Shown in pieces: positions 36,666 to 45,156 of a DNA stretch of 64,000 nucleotides. The DNA comes from RGIG7213 sp045124505. GTDB lineage: Bacteria > Bacillota > Clostridia > Oscillospirales > CAG-272. The DNA lies in contig JBGVLZ010000061.1 in assembly GCA_045124505.1 (NCBI GenBank), forward strand, positions 1 to 64,000, in the 5' to 3' direction. The position numbers were made by a program, and so were the translations under genes. The notes below the pieces were generated by a model, which was given only the letters and a program-made list of their open reading frames with translations, did no database searches and had not been told where the DNA came from. Each line of letters starts with the position of its first letter. The stretch's first letter is position 1.

Positions 36666-37832
36666 ATGGAAGAAAAACGCACTTCCGTTTTTGAAAACGG
36701 ATTGATTTGGTTTGGTGCGGCGGTATCTATCGCCGAGATCCTGACCGGAACATATTTTGCCCCTCTCGGATTCACAAAGGGCTTGCTTGCAATATTTATC
36801 GGCCATGTCATAGGCTGTGTAATGCTCTTTTTCGCAGGACTGATCGGCGGCAAAGCACGCAAAAGCGCAATGGAAACAGCCAAAATGAGCTTCGGCAGTA
36901 AAGGCGCATTGCTGTTCTCGGTGCTGAACATCATCCAGCTTGTGGGCTGGACAGCTATTATGATCTATGACGGCGCACTTGCGGTAAACGGTATCTTTGA
37001 TATTGGAAGCTGGATGTGGTGCATCACGATCGGTGCATTGATCATACTGTGGATCATGATCGGTATTAAAAATCTCGGCAAAGTAAACACTGTCGCTATG
37101 GGAGCATTGTTTATCCTGACGATCATTCTCAGCTTTGTGATTTTCGGCAAAGACAGTTCATTGAGTATCAGCGGCGAGGGCATGACATTTGGCGCTGCCG
37201 TGGAGCTTTCTGTCGCCATGCCGCTGTCATGGCTGCCGCTGATCAGCGACTATACCAGAGAGGCAAAGAAGCCCGTCAAAGCTACAGCCGTCAGCACTGT
37301 CACATACGGTGTGGTGAGTTGCTGGATGTACATTATCGGTATGGGTGCTGCTATATTTACCGGTGAATCCGATATTGCACAGATCATGGTGAAAGCAGGT
37401 CTTGGAATTGCAGGACTTCTGATCATCGTATTTTCAACAGTTACAACAACATTTCTCGATGCATATTCTGCAGGTGTTTCCGGTGAATCACTGTCAAAAA
37501 AAATAAACGGAAAGGTGATCGCAGTTGCAGTGACCGTTATCGGTACAATCGGTGCAATATTCCTTCCCCTTGCAGATATTACAGATTTTCTGTATTTTAT
37601 CGGTTCGGTATTTGCGCCGATGATAGCCATACAGATTGCAGACTTTTTTATTCTTAAGCAAAACAAGGAAAAAAGCTCATTCAACCTCAGCAATTTGATT
37701 ATATGGCTTGCAGGCTTTGCGGTTTACAGGCTCCTTATGAGAGTGGATATTATCATCGGAAATACCCTGCCCGATATGCTTATCACAATTGTGCTCTGTA
37801 TCGCGGTCAGTAAAATTAAAAGGAAGAGATAA
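36666..37832 (+). CDS. cytX: putative hydroxymethylpyrimidine transporter CytX
   Basis: A 388-residue NCS1-family permease with about ten to twelve membrane segments, starting SVFENGLIWFGAAVSIAEILTGTYF, with WLPLISDYTRE near residue 200 and DAYSAGVSGESLS near 275. CytX is found under TPP riboswitches and next to thiD, and is thought to import HMP. AAAGGAGGTACAATAAA decides the start. With thiC absent from the window, HMP salvage through CytX and ThiD may be the pyrimidine source. Confidence 0.9.
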   Translation: MEEKRTSVFENGLIWFGAAVSIAEILTGTYFAPLGFTKGLLAIFIGHVIGCVMLFFAGLIGGKARKSAMETAKMSFGSKGALLFSVLNIIQLVGWTAIMIYDGALAVNGIFDIGSWMWCITIGALIILWIMIGIKNLGKVNTVAMGALFILTIILSFVIFGKDSSLSISGEGMTFGAAVELSVAMPLSWLPLISDYTREAKKPVKATAVSTVTYGVVSCWMYIIGMGAAIFTGESDIAQIMVKAGLGIAGLLIIVFSTVTTTFLDAYSAGVSGESLSKKINGKVIAVAVTVIGTIGAIFLPLADITDFLYFIGSVFAPMIAIQIADFFILKQNKEKSSFNLSNLIIWLAGFAVYRLLMRVDIIIGNTLPDMLITIVLCIAVSKIKRKR

Positions 37833-37895
37833 GTAACATAAAACTCTGCGTGATTGTCGCGGCACAATTATCTTTTGAAGCGCAAAGAAAACAAT

Positions 37896-37940
37896 GGGGC
37901 TGACTCATCTATGGAATTGTTTCCGAGATGAGTCAGCCCC
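37896..37940. repeat. solo 45-bp palindrome related to the dispersed repeats
   Basis: GGGGCTGACTCATCT and AGATGAGTCAGCCCC are perfect 15-bp inverted arms around a 15-base loop. It matches the terminal hairpin of the long repeats without their middle part. It has no T-run of its own. Part of the 354-base gap between cytX and the next gene. Confidence 0.75.
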
Positions 37941-37950
37941 ATACATTCAT

Positions 37951-37976
37951 AAAACAGGGCTTCTTCCCTGTTTTTT
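37951..37976 (+). terminator. terminator after cytX
   Basis: AAAACAGGG/CCCTGTTTT stem with a TTCTT-type loop and a run of six T. Confidence 0.85.
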
Positions 37977-38138
37977 GCGTTTGGCGGTAAGAATTTTTGT
38001 ACCGATGCTATAAAAATCATTTTTATAACATTTCAGAAACAAATCACCAACAAAACTAAAAAATCAGCCTCCTAAAATATAGTCACGATAAAACGAAAGA
38101 AACGGAAGTATTACAAAAAACAATCAAAAACAAACGGT

Positions 38139-38147
38139 TGTTATAAT
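38139..38147 (+). promoter_or_regulatory. extended -10 promoter
   Basis: TGTTATAAT (TGn plus perfect TATAAT) lies 39 bases before the next ATG; no good -35 box is seen, which fits an activator-dependent or extended -10 promoter. Confidence 0.5.
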
Positions 38148-38186
38148 ACAGACACGAAATCAAAAACAGATAAAAAGAGGTAATTT

Positions 38187-38558
38187 ATGATGAACAAGAA
38201 CGATCAGCAGTTTATGGCACAGAAAATCCGCACACAGTATATGGAAAAAACTCCCTCAGAGCTTGACGAGCTCCGTAAGCTTGACACAAAGGTAAAACGT
38301 CCCGCAAACGTATTTGCTTACACATTCGGAAGCGTTTCCGCTATCATTATGGGCACAGGCATGAGCCTTGTTATGACCGATATAGGTAAAATTATCGGTA
38401 TCACAAGCGCATTGGTTCCAGGAATCGCCATCGGTACCATAGGACTCTGCATGGCGCTTCTCACCTATCCGATGTATAAAGGTATTCTTAATTCGCGCAA
38501 GAAGAAATACGGCGCTGAAATTCTGAAGCTCAGCGATAAGATCATGAATAAGCAATAA
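38187..38558 (+). CDS. small membrane protein with two hydrophobic segments, paralogue A
   Basis: A 123-residue protein: charged N-terminal third (SELDELRKLDTKVKRP), two membrane segments (about 45-70 and 75-97) joined by GMSLVMTDIGKIIGIT, and a Lys-rich end (KKKYGAEILKLSDKIMNKQ). It is clearly related to the protein at 41780 on the far side of the two-component system. I know similar clostridial proteins only as uncharacterised; the dihydropteridine reductase label sometimes given to them has no visible support here. RBS AGAGG. Confidence 0.75.
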   Translation: MMNKNDQQFMAQKIRTQYMEKTPSELDELRKLDTKVKRPANVFAYTFGSVSAIIMGTGMSLVMTDIGKIIGITSALVPGIAIGTIGLCMALLTYPMYKGILNSRKKKYGAEILKLSDKIMNKQ

Positions 38559-38575
38559 AAAGGAGATAAATTACG

Positions 38576-38824
38576 ATGGGAATCAAGGCATTTTTCAAGA
38601 AATCATTCGGCGACATGAAGGAAAACACTAAAGCACAGCACGAAGTCGACCGTGCAAACTTTGCAGCAGCAAAAGCAGAGGCAAAAGCTAATTGGGAAGA
38701 AGCAAAAATGTCGTCTTCGCAAAGGCAGAAAAAAATGCAGGCTGAGCGTGATGCTCAGATCACGGCGGCTAACGAGCGCAAAGCGGCAGCCGATGTACGT
38801 ATTGATACAGCGAAGAAAAAATAA
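38576..38824 (+). CDS. small charged alpha-helical protein
   Basis: An 82-residue Ala/Lys/Glu-rich protein (MGIKAFFKKSFGDMKENTKA, then AAAKAEAKANWEEA and QKKMQAERDAQITAANERKA) expected to form one long helix or coiled coil, with an amphipathic start that could touch the membrane. It follows paralogue A by 17 bases with an AGGAG site, so the two are co-transcribed. Function unknown. Confidence 0.65.
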   Translation: MGIKAFFKKSFGDMKENTKAQHEVDRANFAAAKAEAKANWEEAKMSSSQRQKKMQAERDAQITAANERKAAADVRIDTAKKK

Positions 38825-38841
38825 AAAGCATAAACAACTTC

Positions 38842-39018
38842 GGGCTGGCTCATTTAAGGAAAATATAGGTCACATTGTAGGGGCGACCACACTGGTCGTC
38901 CGCCTCGAAATGTATAAATATATTAAAAGCGGGAGTGTGCACCCCCCTACAAAATAAATATTAAAAAAAACATGGGGCGACTCATTTTTGGAGTTATTTT
39001 CTTAAATGAGCCATCCCC
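38842..39018 (+). repeat. dispersed multi-hairpin repeat, copy 4
   Basis: Same orientation as copies 1 and 3; GGGCTGGCTCATTTAAGG start, GGCGACCACACTGGTCGTC core, GGGAGTGTGCACCCCCC core, and end AAATGAGCCATCCCC. It occupies most of the 335-base gap before the response regulator. A possible TATACT -10 box at 39114 follows it. Confidence 0.85.
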
Positions 39019-39159
39019 TTTTTGTTTACACGTCAAATTAAAAAATACTAAAATATATTGAAGATTTTTTAAAAACGGTTAAAACGCAAACAAAACTTTA
39101 ACATTTCTATGATATACTATACGTGTAAAAGTCAAAATACACCCTCGGAGGATGAAAAT

Positions 39160-39831
39160 ATGTTCAAAATTTTAATTGTGGAGGATGACAGAGATCTGAA
39201 CCGTTCTGTTTGTTCATTTCTCAATAATTCGGGATATGATGCTGTAGGTTGTCTTGATGCGGAAAGCGCATATGACGAAATGTATAAGACCACATTTGAC
39301 TGTATCGTATCTGATATTATGATGCCTGACATAGACGGATTTGAGTTTGCCAAGACTGTGCGCTCCCTTAACAACGATATTCCTATTCTATTCATGACCG
39401 CACGTGACGACTTTGCATCCAAACAGAGAGGATTCCGCATCGGTATAGATGATTACATGACAAAGCCCATCGACCTTGACGAGCTGTTTCTGCGCATCGG
39501 CGCACTGCTTCGCCGTTCCAAGATCGCATCAAGCCGCCGTCTTGAGGTTGGCAATTTCATAATGGATGCCGACGAGAGAAGCGCAATGCTTGACGATGAA
39601 GAAATACCCTTGACAGCAAGAGAGTTCGATCTTCTTTATAAGCTCTTGTCGTATCCCAAAAAGACATTTACACGCACACAGCTGATGGACGAATTCTGGG
39701 ATGTGGATACGCAAACAAGCACCCGCACGGTCGACGTGTATATGACAAAGCTTCGTGCAAAGCTCTCAGATTGTGATTCCTTTGAGATTCAGACCGTGCA
39801 CGGACTTGGCTATAAGGCGGTGATCAAATGA
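39160..39831 (+). CDS. OmpR/PhoB family response regulator
   Basis: A 223-residue protein. The receiver domain has the acidic pair in LIVEDDRDLN, the phospho-acceptor Asp in CIVSDIMMPD, and the Lys of TKPIDLDEL; the C-terminal winged helix (about 130-220) has LTAREFDLLYKLLSYPKKTFTR and VDVYMTKLRAKL. GGAGGATGAAAAT sets the ATG at 39160. The gene overlaps the kinase start by four bases (ATGA). Confidence 0.93.
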   Translation: MFKILIVEDDRDLNRSVCSFLNNSGYDAVGCLDAESAYDEMYKTTFDCIVSDIMMPDIDGFEFAKTVRSLNNDIPILFMTARDDFASKQRGFRIGIDDYMTKPIDLDELFLRIGALLRRSKIASSRRLEVGNFIMDADERSAMLDDEEIPLTAREFDLLYKLLSYPKKTFTRTQLMDEFWDVDTQTSTRTVDVYMTKLRAKLSDCDSFEIQTVHGLGYKAVIK

Positions 39832-40919
39832 AAAAGCTGACATTTCATAGAGTAATTCAGGAGTTCAACAGTTTTCTGTTGTTCTTTCTGTCGGTAGGGT
39901 TTGTGGTGTCATGCTGTATGATGCTCTTTCTCAATGTATTGTCAAAGGAACTGGGACTTGTTTATACCGCTGACAATATCGCAGATGCGGCAAAGATCAC
40001 CTTTCTCAATGTTATCATTATCACCGTGCTTTTCAAAACCGCTGATTTTATACGCCGAAGGATCATGGTGGACAGACCCGTTAAGATGATTACAAATACC
40101 GCGGAAAAAATCATGAACGGAGATTTTTCTGCCCGTGTTAAGCACATGCACGGCTCTGGTATGGGTGGCTTTAATCAAATCGGAAAATCGATCAACGCCA
40201 TGGCAGAGGAGCTTTCGAGTGTTGAAACGCTTCGCACCGATTTTATAGCCAATGTATCACACGAGATGAAAACTCCGCTTGCCGTGATGCAGAACTACGG
40301 AACGCTTTTGCAAACTCCCGATCTGAGTGATGAAAAGCGGATCGAATATGCAAAGGTAATTACCGATGCCTCGCGCCGTCTTGCAGATATGATGACGAAT
40401 ATTCTAAAGCTCAACCGTCTTGAAAATCAGCAGATCTATCCAAATCTCACCACCTTTGACCTTGGAGAGCAGCTTTGCGAAAGCCTTTTGCAATATGAAA
40501 GCACATGGGAACGAAAAAATATTGAAATCGAAACAGATATTGATGAAAGTGTGCTCGTTTCTGCCGATGCGGAGCTTTTATCGCTTGTGTGGAATAACCT
40601 TTTCTCCAACGCATTTAAGTTTACAGATGACGGCGGTAAGGTATCACTCACACTTACGGCGGACGAAAAATATGCTATCGTGAAAGTGAGTGACACGGGA
40701 TGCGGAATGAGCGCAGATGTCGGCGCACATATCTTTGAAAAATTCTATCAAGGCGACACCTCGCACCGGATGCAAGGAAACGGACTTGGATTACCTCTTG
40801 TAAAAAGAGTGGTTGACATTATGCAAGGTGAGATCGGTGTGGAAAGCGCCGTCGGTGTTGGCACGACATTTACCGTTAAGATCGGGAGGATTAATGATGG
40901 ATCTGAAAAGGATAGGTAA
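39828..40919 (+). CDS. sensor histidine kinase
   Basis: A 363-residue membrane kinase. Two N-terminal membrane helices (about 12-37 and 50-70) with almost no outside loop, a HAMP-like linker (RPVKMITNTAEKIMNGDFSARV), the HisKA box FIANVSHEMKTPLAVMQNY (phospho-His), then the ATPase domain with VWNNLFSNAFKFTDDGG, VSDTGCGM and GNGLGLPLV. The lack of an extracellular domain suggests an intramembrane-sensing type, as in bacitracin or cell-envelope stress kinases; the nearby small membrane proteins could be its partners, as inference. Confidence 0.92.
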   Translation: MKKLTFHRVIQEFNSFLLFFLSVGFVVSCCMMLFLNVLSKELGLVYTADNIADAAKITFLNVIIITVLFKTADFIRRRIMVDRPVKMITNTAEKIMNGDFSARVKHMHGSGMGGFNQIGKSINAMAEELSSVETLRTDFIANVSHEMKTPLAVMQNYGTLLQTPDLSDEKRIEYAKVITDASRRLADMMTNILKLNRLENQQIYPNLTTFDLGEQLCESLLQYESTWERKNIEIETDIDESVLVSADAELLSLVWNNLFSNAFKFTDDGGKVSLTLTADEKYAIVKVSDTGCGMSADVGAHIFEKFYQGDTSHRMQGNGLGLPLVKRVVDIMQGEIGVESAVGVGTTFTVKIGRINDGSEKDR

Positions 40920-41790
40920 GGCTCTGTTGTTTCCGCATATAGCGATTATGATATTGCTTGTTCCGATCGCTGTCGTTTTGCTTGTCGGTTCAATGATATT
41001 CATTGGTACAAAATCACCCATCGCTATCGCATCTTACGTAATAGCATCATACACATTGACGGTTTGGTGCTTCAAAATCCCGTATTTGATACGATTTTTT
41101 AAGACGTTCAAGAACGAAAATAAGTATGCGCGACGTTGGCAGGAGGATACCCGATTGCGTGTGAAGGTGTCGCTCTACGGCTCATTTGCATGGAACGGCA
41201 TGTACGGAATCTTTCAGTTATGGCTCGGATTTTACCACCGCACATTCTGGTTCTATTCACTCGGCGCATACCATATTTGCCTTAGTGTAATGCGCTTCTT
41301 TTTGGTGCATCACACAAGAAAATATGCTCCCGGCGAGAGAATGCAGACCGAACTGAAAAAATACTGCGTCTGCGGCATCGTATTTCTTGTGATGAACTTG
41401 GCAATTGCACTGATCATCTTCTTTATGGTCTACTTTAACAGAACATTTGAGCATCACATGATCACAGCGATCGCAATGGCAGCATACACATTTACAGCAC
41501 TCACAATGGCAATTATCAATGTCATAAAATACAGAAAGTATAACAGTCCCGTTTTTTCCGCCTCAAAAGCCATCAGCTTGGCGGCGGCACTTGTGTCTAT
41601 GCTGACACTTGAATCAACAATGCTCACAACCTTTGGCAACGAAACGATGACATCTACCGCGCAAAAATGGATGCTCGGTGCAACGGGCGGTGTTATTTCC
41701 GTGCTTATCGTTGCCATGGCAATATATATGATCGTAATCGGAACAAAGAAACTCAAAGAATTAAAAACAGAGGTTGAAAATGGAAAATAA
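40894..41790 (+). CDS. polytopic membrane protein of the two-component locus
   Basis: A 298-residue protein with about seven hydrophobic segments, not matched to a known family. The start MMDLKRIGKALLFPH at 40894 follows GGGAGGATTA and overlaps the kinase end by 26 bases, so translation is coupled. Features include IPYLIRFFKTFKNENKYARRWQ between segments 2 and 3 and a last segment ending TKKLKELKTEVENGK. Its gene position, tight coupling and membrane nature suggest a sensor accessory or the output of the kinase; that is inference. Confidence 0.75.
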   Translation: MMDLKRIGKALLFPHIAIMILLVPIAVVLLVGSMIFIGTKSPIAIASYVIASYTLTVWCFKIPYLIRFFKTFKNENKYARRWQEDTRLRVKVSLYGSFAWNGMYGIFQLWLGFYHRTFWFYSLGAYHICLSVMRFFLVHHTRKYAPGERMQTELKKYCVCGIVFLVMNLAIALIIFFMVYFNRTFEHHMITAIAMAAYTFTALTMAIINVIKYRKYNSPVFSASKAISLAAALVSMLTLESTMLTTFGNETMTSTAQKWMLGATGGVISVLIVAMAIYMIVIGTKKLKELKTEVENGK

Positions 41791-42193
41791 CAATAAAGAG
41801 CAAAGCAGATTTTCTTATACCTACTCAGCAAGTGAACAGGCAGAGCTGAAACGTATCCGTGAAAAATATACAGCTACGCCAGAAACCGAGGACAAAATGG
41901 CTCGCCTGCGCCGACTTGATGCAAGCGTAAACAATACCGCACAGACTGTAGCACTCGTTTTCGGTGTGATTGGAACACTGATCCTCGGCTTTGGAATGAG
42001 CCTTATTATGACAGATCTTGCATCCATCCTCGGTATTTCAAATAATGCGGCTATGATCATTGGCATCATAGTCGGAATGGTCGGAGGAATCCTCGCAAGT
42101 CTTGCATACCCAATCTATAATGCTATCGTGAAGGCAAAACGCAGGAAGCTCGCTCCCGAGATCATTCGTCTGACCGACGAGCTTATGAAATAA
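41780..42193 (+). CDS. small membrane protein with two hydrophobic segments, paralogue B
   Basis: A 137-residue paralogue of the protein at 38187: DKMARLRRLDASVNNTAQ, then two membrane segments around GFGMSLIMTDLASILGIS, YPIYNAIVK and the basic end KRRKLAPEIIRLTDELMK. A longer N-terminal tail (about 20 residues) is the main difference. It overlaps the preceding gene by eleven bases with GAGG as ribosome site. Having paralogues on both flanks of the kinase-regulator pair suggests they are part of one response. Confidence 0.75.
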   Translation: MENNNKEQSRFSYTYSASEQAELKRIREKYTATPETEDKMARLRRLDASVNNTAQTVALVFGVIGTLILGFGMSLIMTDLASILGISNNAAMIIGIIVGMVGGILASLAYPIYNAIVKAKRRKLAPEIIRLTDELMK

Positions 42194-42275
42194 AATGTGA
42201 GTATGTCACAAGGCATTCCACCAACAAGTTCCAGGTTGCCATCGGAGGTATGCTTTTCCAGCTCACCGAGCCCCC

Positions 42276-42398
42276 GCTCCGCCCATCGAGTTTGACGAAA
42301 ATTTGTGGCACACCGTGGTTGACCACGTAACTGTCTTGTGCGACGGGTGCCTTGTATTCTCTCTGAAGAACGGCAGCGAGATAACGGTCACGCTTTGA
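42276..42398 (+). pseudogene. C-terminal tail of a serine recombinase (remnant)
   Basis: The frame reads PPIEFDENLWHTVVDHVTVL, then CLVFSLKNGSEITVTL and TGA, the very end of the large serine recombinases of clostridial conjugative elements. Nothing upstream continues the frame, so only about 40 codons remain. It marks the left side of the mobile-element debris. Confidence 0.65.
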
Positions 42399-42473
42399 GA
42401 GAGAATAGAAAAATCCCTGAACGGCACCCAGGTGTGATGCTGTTCGGGGAAAAATTTTTAGAACTATAGTATC

Positions 42474-42600
42474 ACTTCATTTTTTTGCTTATCAATGTTC
42501 CAATAATATAAAAATCGGAGGTGACTCCATATTGATTTTCCTCATATACAAGTTCTCCCCATTCATATTCTTTTCTAAAGTCTTTATCTCCGTCTGTTAC
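42474..42600 (-). pseudogene. truncated 3' end of an unknown gene
   Basis: Reading leftward from 42600 the frame gives VTDGDKDFRKEYEWGELVY, then NQYGVTSDFYIIGTLISKKM and a stop at 42474. There is no start: the coding sense ends where the integrase remnant begins on the other strand at 42606. The protein is unrecognised. The back-to-back truncated frames mark a rearrangement junction. Confidence 0.45.
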
Positions 42601-42605
42601 TGCTC

Positions 42606-43027
42606 TATGAAGATACTCCCAAAACCGAAAAGTCTAAAAGATTTGTTACTCTGCCGATCGAAACAATAAACGAATTAAGAGTATATAAACAATATCAGGC
42701 ACAGGAATTTATCAAAAATGGTATTCCATATAATTTCAATGGTTTTGTTTTTTCACAGATTGACAGAACGGCTATGCACCCGACAGCGTGACAGATTACT
42801 TGAAAAAGTTTTCAAAGAAATATAATTTACCTCACATCAACGCTCACGCATTCCGTCATACTATGGCAAACCTTTTATACTTCAACGGAGTTGATAGTGT
42901 TTCAATCTCAAAAAGATTAGGTCACGCACAGGTAAGCACAACCGCAAATATATACGCTCACATCATAGAAGAAGCAGACCAACGAAACGCAGATATTCTA
43001 TCTGATATTTTTCTCAAAAAAGCGTGA
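42606..43027 (+). pseudogene. tyrosine recombinase/integrase, truncated and frameshifted
   Basis: Only the catalytic half remains. It reads YEDTPKTEKSKRFVTLPIET ... GFVFSQIDRTAMHP, loses one base near 42781, then DSVTDYLKKFSKKYNLPHIN, AHAFRHTMANLL (H-x-x-R), RLGHAQVSTT and the nucleophile Tyr in ANIYAHIIEEAD. The 422-base length fits one missing base. It ends 103 bases from an extra copy of the tRNA-fMet 3' end, the usual place for an integrase beside its attachment site. Confidence 0.8.
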
Positions 43028-43083
43028 TTTTTATACCGAGTTGAATTATTGTTGAATTATTGGCATATTTTGATCATACAAAG

Positions 43084-43127
43084 AAAACCTTGTATCTGCC
43101 GAAAATGGCTTAAATACAAGGTTTTTT
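43084..43127 (+). terminator. terminator after the integrase remnant
   Basis: An AACCTTGTAT/ATACAAGGTT stem with a 17-20-base loop and TTTTTT, ending two bases before the tRNA-fMet 3' copy. Confidence 0.8.
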
Positions 43128-43129
43128 CT

Positions 43130-43239
43130 TGGTTGCGGAGGAAGGATTTGAACCGACGGTCTTGTCACCTCTCGGCTCTGACAGTCCACAGGGCTGTCAT
43201 TCACTACCGTTCGGCCATTCGCTTCACTCTCTATCTTCG
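43130..43239 (-). repeat. partial tRNA-fMet 3'-end copy 1, attachment-site remnant
   Basis: The first 29 bases are identical to the 3' end of tRNA-fMet (T arm, acceptor and CCA) at 45387. The rest matches copy 2 at 45157, except for a 28-34-base insertion there. On the minus strand this tail has a GGCCGAACGGTAGTGA D-arm-like piece and a GACAG...CTGTC stem, so it looks like part of a class II tRNA-like fold. It is part of a 727-base gap (43028-43754) that holds only debris and hairpins. Confidence 0.7.
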
Positions 43240-43346
43240 TCTATTGCCTGACAGAGATACAAAGCCCCCGGGTCCCTGTCGCATCGTTTTCCTATCGCCT
43301 CGATATGTTCGGCTCAGAAAAATCGTGCTTTGAGGGACACCACTTG

Positions 43347-43490
43347 TAAAAACGATTATCAATCGTTTTTACTGCGTTAACCCAACGAGCAACGCTCGTC
43401 GGTCTCATAACATAAGCTTCGATTCACCACTCGGCAACGACCAAAACGAAAAAAAGCAATCCTTCCGGACTGCTTTTCGTTTTGAGTAGT
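43347..43490. other. cluster of hairpins at a mobile-element edge
   Basis: Contains GTAAAAACGATT/AATCGTTTTTAC, CGAGCAACGCTCG and AAAAGCAATCC/GGACTGCTTTT stems in succession. The last has a CGTTTTG tail and may terminate. No gene seen. Confidence 0.45.
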
Positions 43491-43527
43491 GGTGCCGAAA
43501 AGAATGCAACTGTTTGTTTCTGTATTT

Positions 43528-43686
43528 GGTGAAATATTTTGCCTTGCGGCAAAGTGTGAAATAATTTCCTTACGGAAATTGTGAAATATTACTCCTTCGT
43601 CGCAATGTGAAATGAAATTTGCTCACATTTGCGAAGCAAATATTTCACAGCGAAGCTATTTCACTTGCCCGAAGGGCAAATTTCGT
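43528..43686. repeat. array of small hairpins separated by GTGAAAT
   Basis: GTGAAAT or its complement ATTTCAC recurs about eight times; between copies lie small stem-loops of differing sequence (TTGCCTTGCGGCAA, AATTTCCTTACGGAAATT, ATTTGCGAAGCAAAT, TTGCCCGAAGGGCAA). Noncoding; function unknown. Confidence 0.6.
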
Positions 43687-43688
43687 TG

Positions 43689-43720
43689 AAAAAAGCACTT
43701 GCTTTCGCAAGTGCTTTTTT
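43689..43720 (-). terminator. bidirectional terminator after the XRE gene
   Basis: AAAAAAGCACTTGC pairs with GCAAGTGCTTTTTT around TTTC. It lies 35 bases past the XRE stop on the minus strand. Confidence 0.85.
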
Positions 43721-43754
43721 CTGGCACGTCAGACCAAAAAAGATATCGGCTTCA

Positions 43755-44879
43755 TTATTCACCTAACGAAAGAAACTCTGCATCCTCTCGGATAAAATCG
43801 AATACACTATTTTTCATGTGATTGCGTATATCATCTTCGAGAGTTCCGGTATAATTTGTGGATGTTTTTGACGCATCACAGGTTGCAGACTTTACAAAAA
43901 TACTTGTGAAATGTTGTTCACATTTTGGAAGATTATCGTAACACTTCGCGTGATAAAGCGCTTTTTTTAATGCATCGATTGTATTCTCTCTTTTTTCGAG
44001 TTTAGCATAAGACTTGGCGAGTATAACGCAGATTGATACAATTCTGCAATGATAAAACAGATAATTATCATCATATATCAAAGTTTCCCATAAATTCAAC
44101 GCTGCCTTGCAGGCATCAATTTTGTCATTCTCGTCTTCATATTCTCCATAGTACATGTTCATTGTTAGCTGATCCAAATAATAAAGAATATTGCTATGCT
44201 TTGTGTGTAAGCGTTTTCCCTTGCTTTCCTCTGTAAAGTAAGCATGCTCTAACAAATCTTCACGGCAAACATAATGGCTTCCTGCCATCATAGCATATTC
44301 TACGGCTTTTTCTTCACTTGTCCATGAAGCACTTTCGAAAGAAACAGTATTTTTTTCACTTGACCAAATGCCTTCTTGATACGAGAATAGATATACCAAC
44401 GACTGAATAGCGGAATTTCTTATATCATTATCGGTACAGTCACGCAAAATACGTTCGCATATGGCTATACACTCTTTGGCATTACTTTCAACGACAGCTT
44501 TTTCCATACCGATATACATAGTAGAAAATAAAGCGTGAGCAAGGCTGCTAAGGCACTGAAAATCACCGGGATATTTTTGTGTTGCTTCTCGCCATAAGGA
44601 AAGTTGTTTCAATACTTCACCGCGATTGGCATATTCAGAATTCAGCTTATTATATTCCTCAATCGCTTTTGCTTTATCATTAGAGGTACGATCAAATAAC
44701 TCATCCAAAGTAATATCAAAAAAGCTTGCAAGTGACAAAAGAGTAGATACATCGGGGACTGTCTTGCCCGATTCCCATTGAGATACGGCTGAAACGGATA
44801 CATTCAGATATTCGGAAAGCTGCTCTTGTGTCAAATCCCGTTGATGTCGGTATTTTTTGATCATCGTTCCAATATTCAT
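43755..44879 (-). CDS. XRE-family HTH regulator with helical-repeat C-terminus
   Basis: A 374-residue protein. Residues 1-60 are a lambda-repressor-type helix-turn-helix (MIKKYRHQRDLTQEQLSEYL, then SVSAVSQWESGKTVPD). The remaining 300 residues are all-helical with TPR-like periodicity, as in Rgg/PlcR-like or mobile-element regulators that sense peptides, but no peptide pocket can be assigned. GAGGTAAATAT decides the ATG at 44879. It lies between two tRNA-fMet 3' copies, so it probably came with an integrated element and is its only intact gene. Confidence 0.82.
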   Translation of the reverse strand: MNIGTMIKKYRHQRDLTQEQLSEYLNVSVSAVSQWESGKTVPDVSTLLSLASFFDITLDELFDRTSNDKAKAIEEYNKLNSEYANRGEVLKQLSLWREATQKYPGDFQCLSSLAHALFSTMYIGMEKAVVESNAKECIAICERILRDCTDNDIRNSAIQSLVYLFSYQEGIWSSEKNTVSFESASWTSEEKAVEYAMMAGSHYVCREDLLEHAYFTEESKGKRLHTKHSNILYYLDQLTMNMYYGEYEDENDKIDACKAALNLWETLIYDDNYLFYHCRIVSICVILAKSYAKLEKRENTIDALKKALYHAKCYDNLPKCEQHFTSIFVKSATCDASKTSTNYTGTLEDDIRNHMKNSVFDFIREDAEFLSLGE

Positions 44880-45100
44880 ATATTTACCTCGTATTGTTGT
44901 ATTCAAAATCGCTTTTGTAATTCTATTATAACATTTTTTCGGGAATTTACAAGAGAGTCACTCTAAACCGTGGTTTAAGCGCGGCTAAAATTTTCGATGA
45001 ACGCTTGAATTTTAGTTCAAATCCCTCCGATCAGTGATGAAATCTTTTTATTTTAACTGTTTTGCCATTTTCAAAAAACGAGAAAACGGCGAAAAACGAA

Positions 45101-45127
45101 GAAAACCCGAGAAAATCTCGGGTTTTC
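45101..45127 (+). terminator. hairpin terminator-like element
   Basis: A perfect GAAAACCCGAG/CTCGGGTTTTC stem with an AAAAT-type loop, at the edge of copy 2 of the tRNA end. Confidence 0.55.
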
Positions 45128-45156
45128 GGTGCGATATCTTTTTTGGTCGCACTAAT

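Noticed and set aside
43049..43333. Open frame reading WLRRKDLNRRSCHLSALTVH on the plus strand
   Set aside because: It is the antisense of the tRNA-fMet 3'-end copy and its tail; such LRRKDLNRR-type frames are well-known false proteins from tRNA regions.
43528..43686. CRISPR-like array
   Set aside because: The repeat unit is only seven bases, the spacers are self-complementary hairpins of uneven length, and no cas genes are present.
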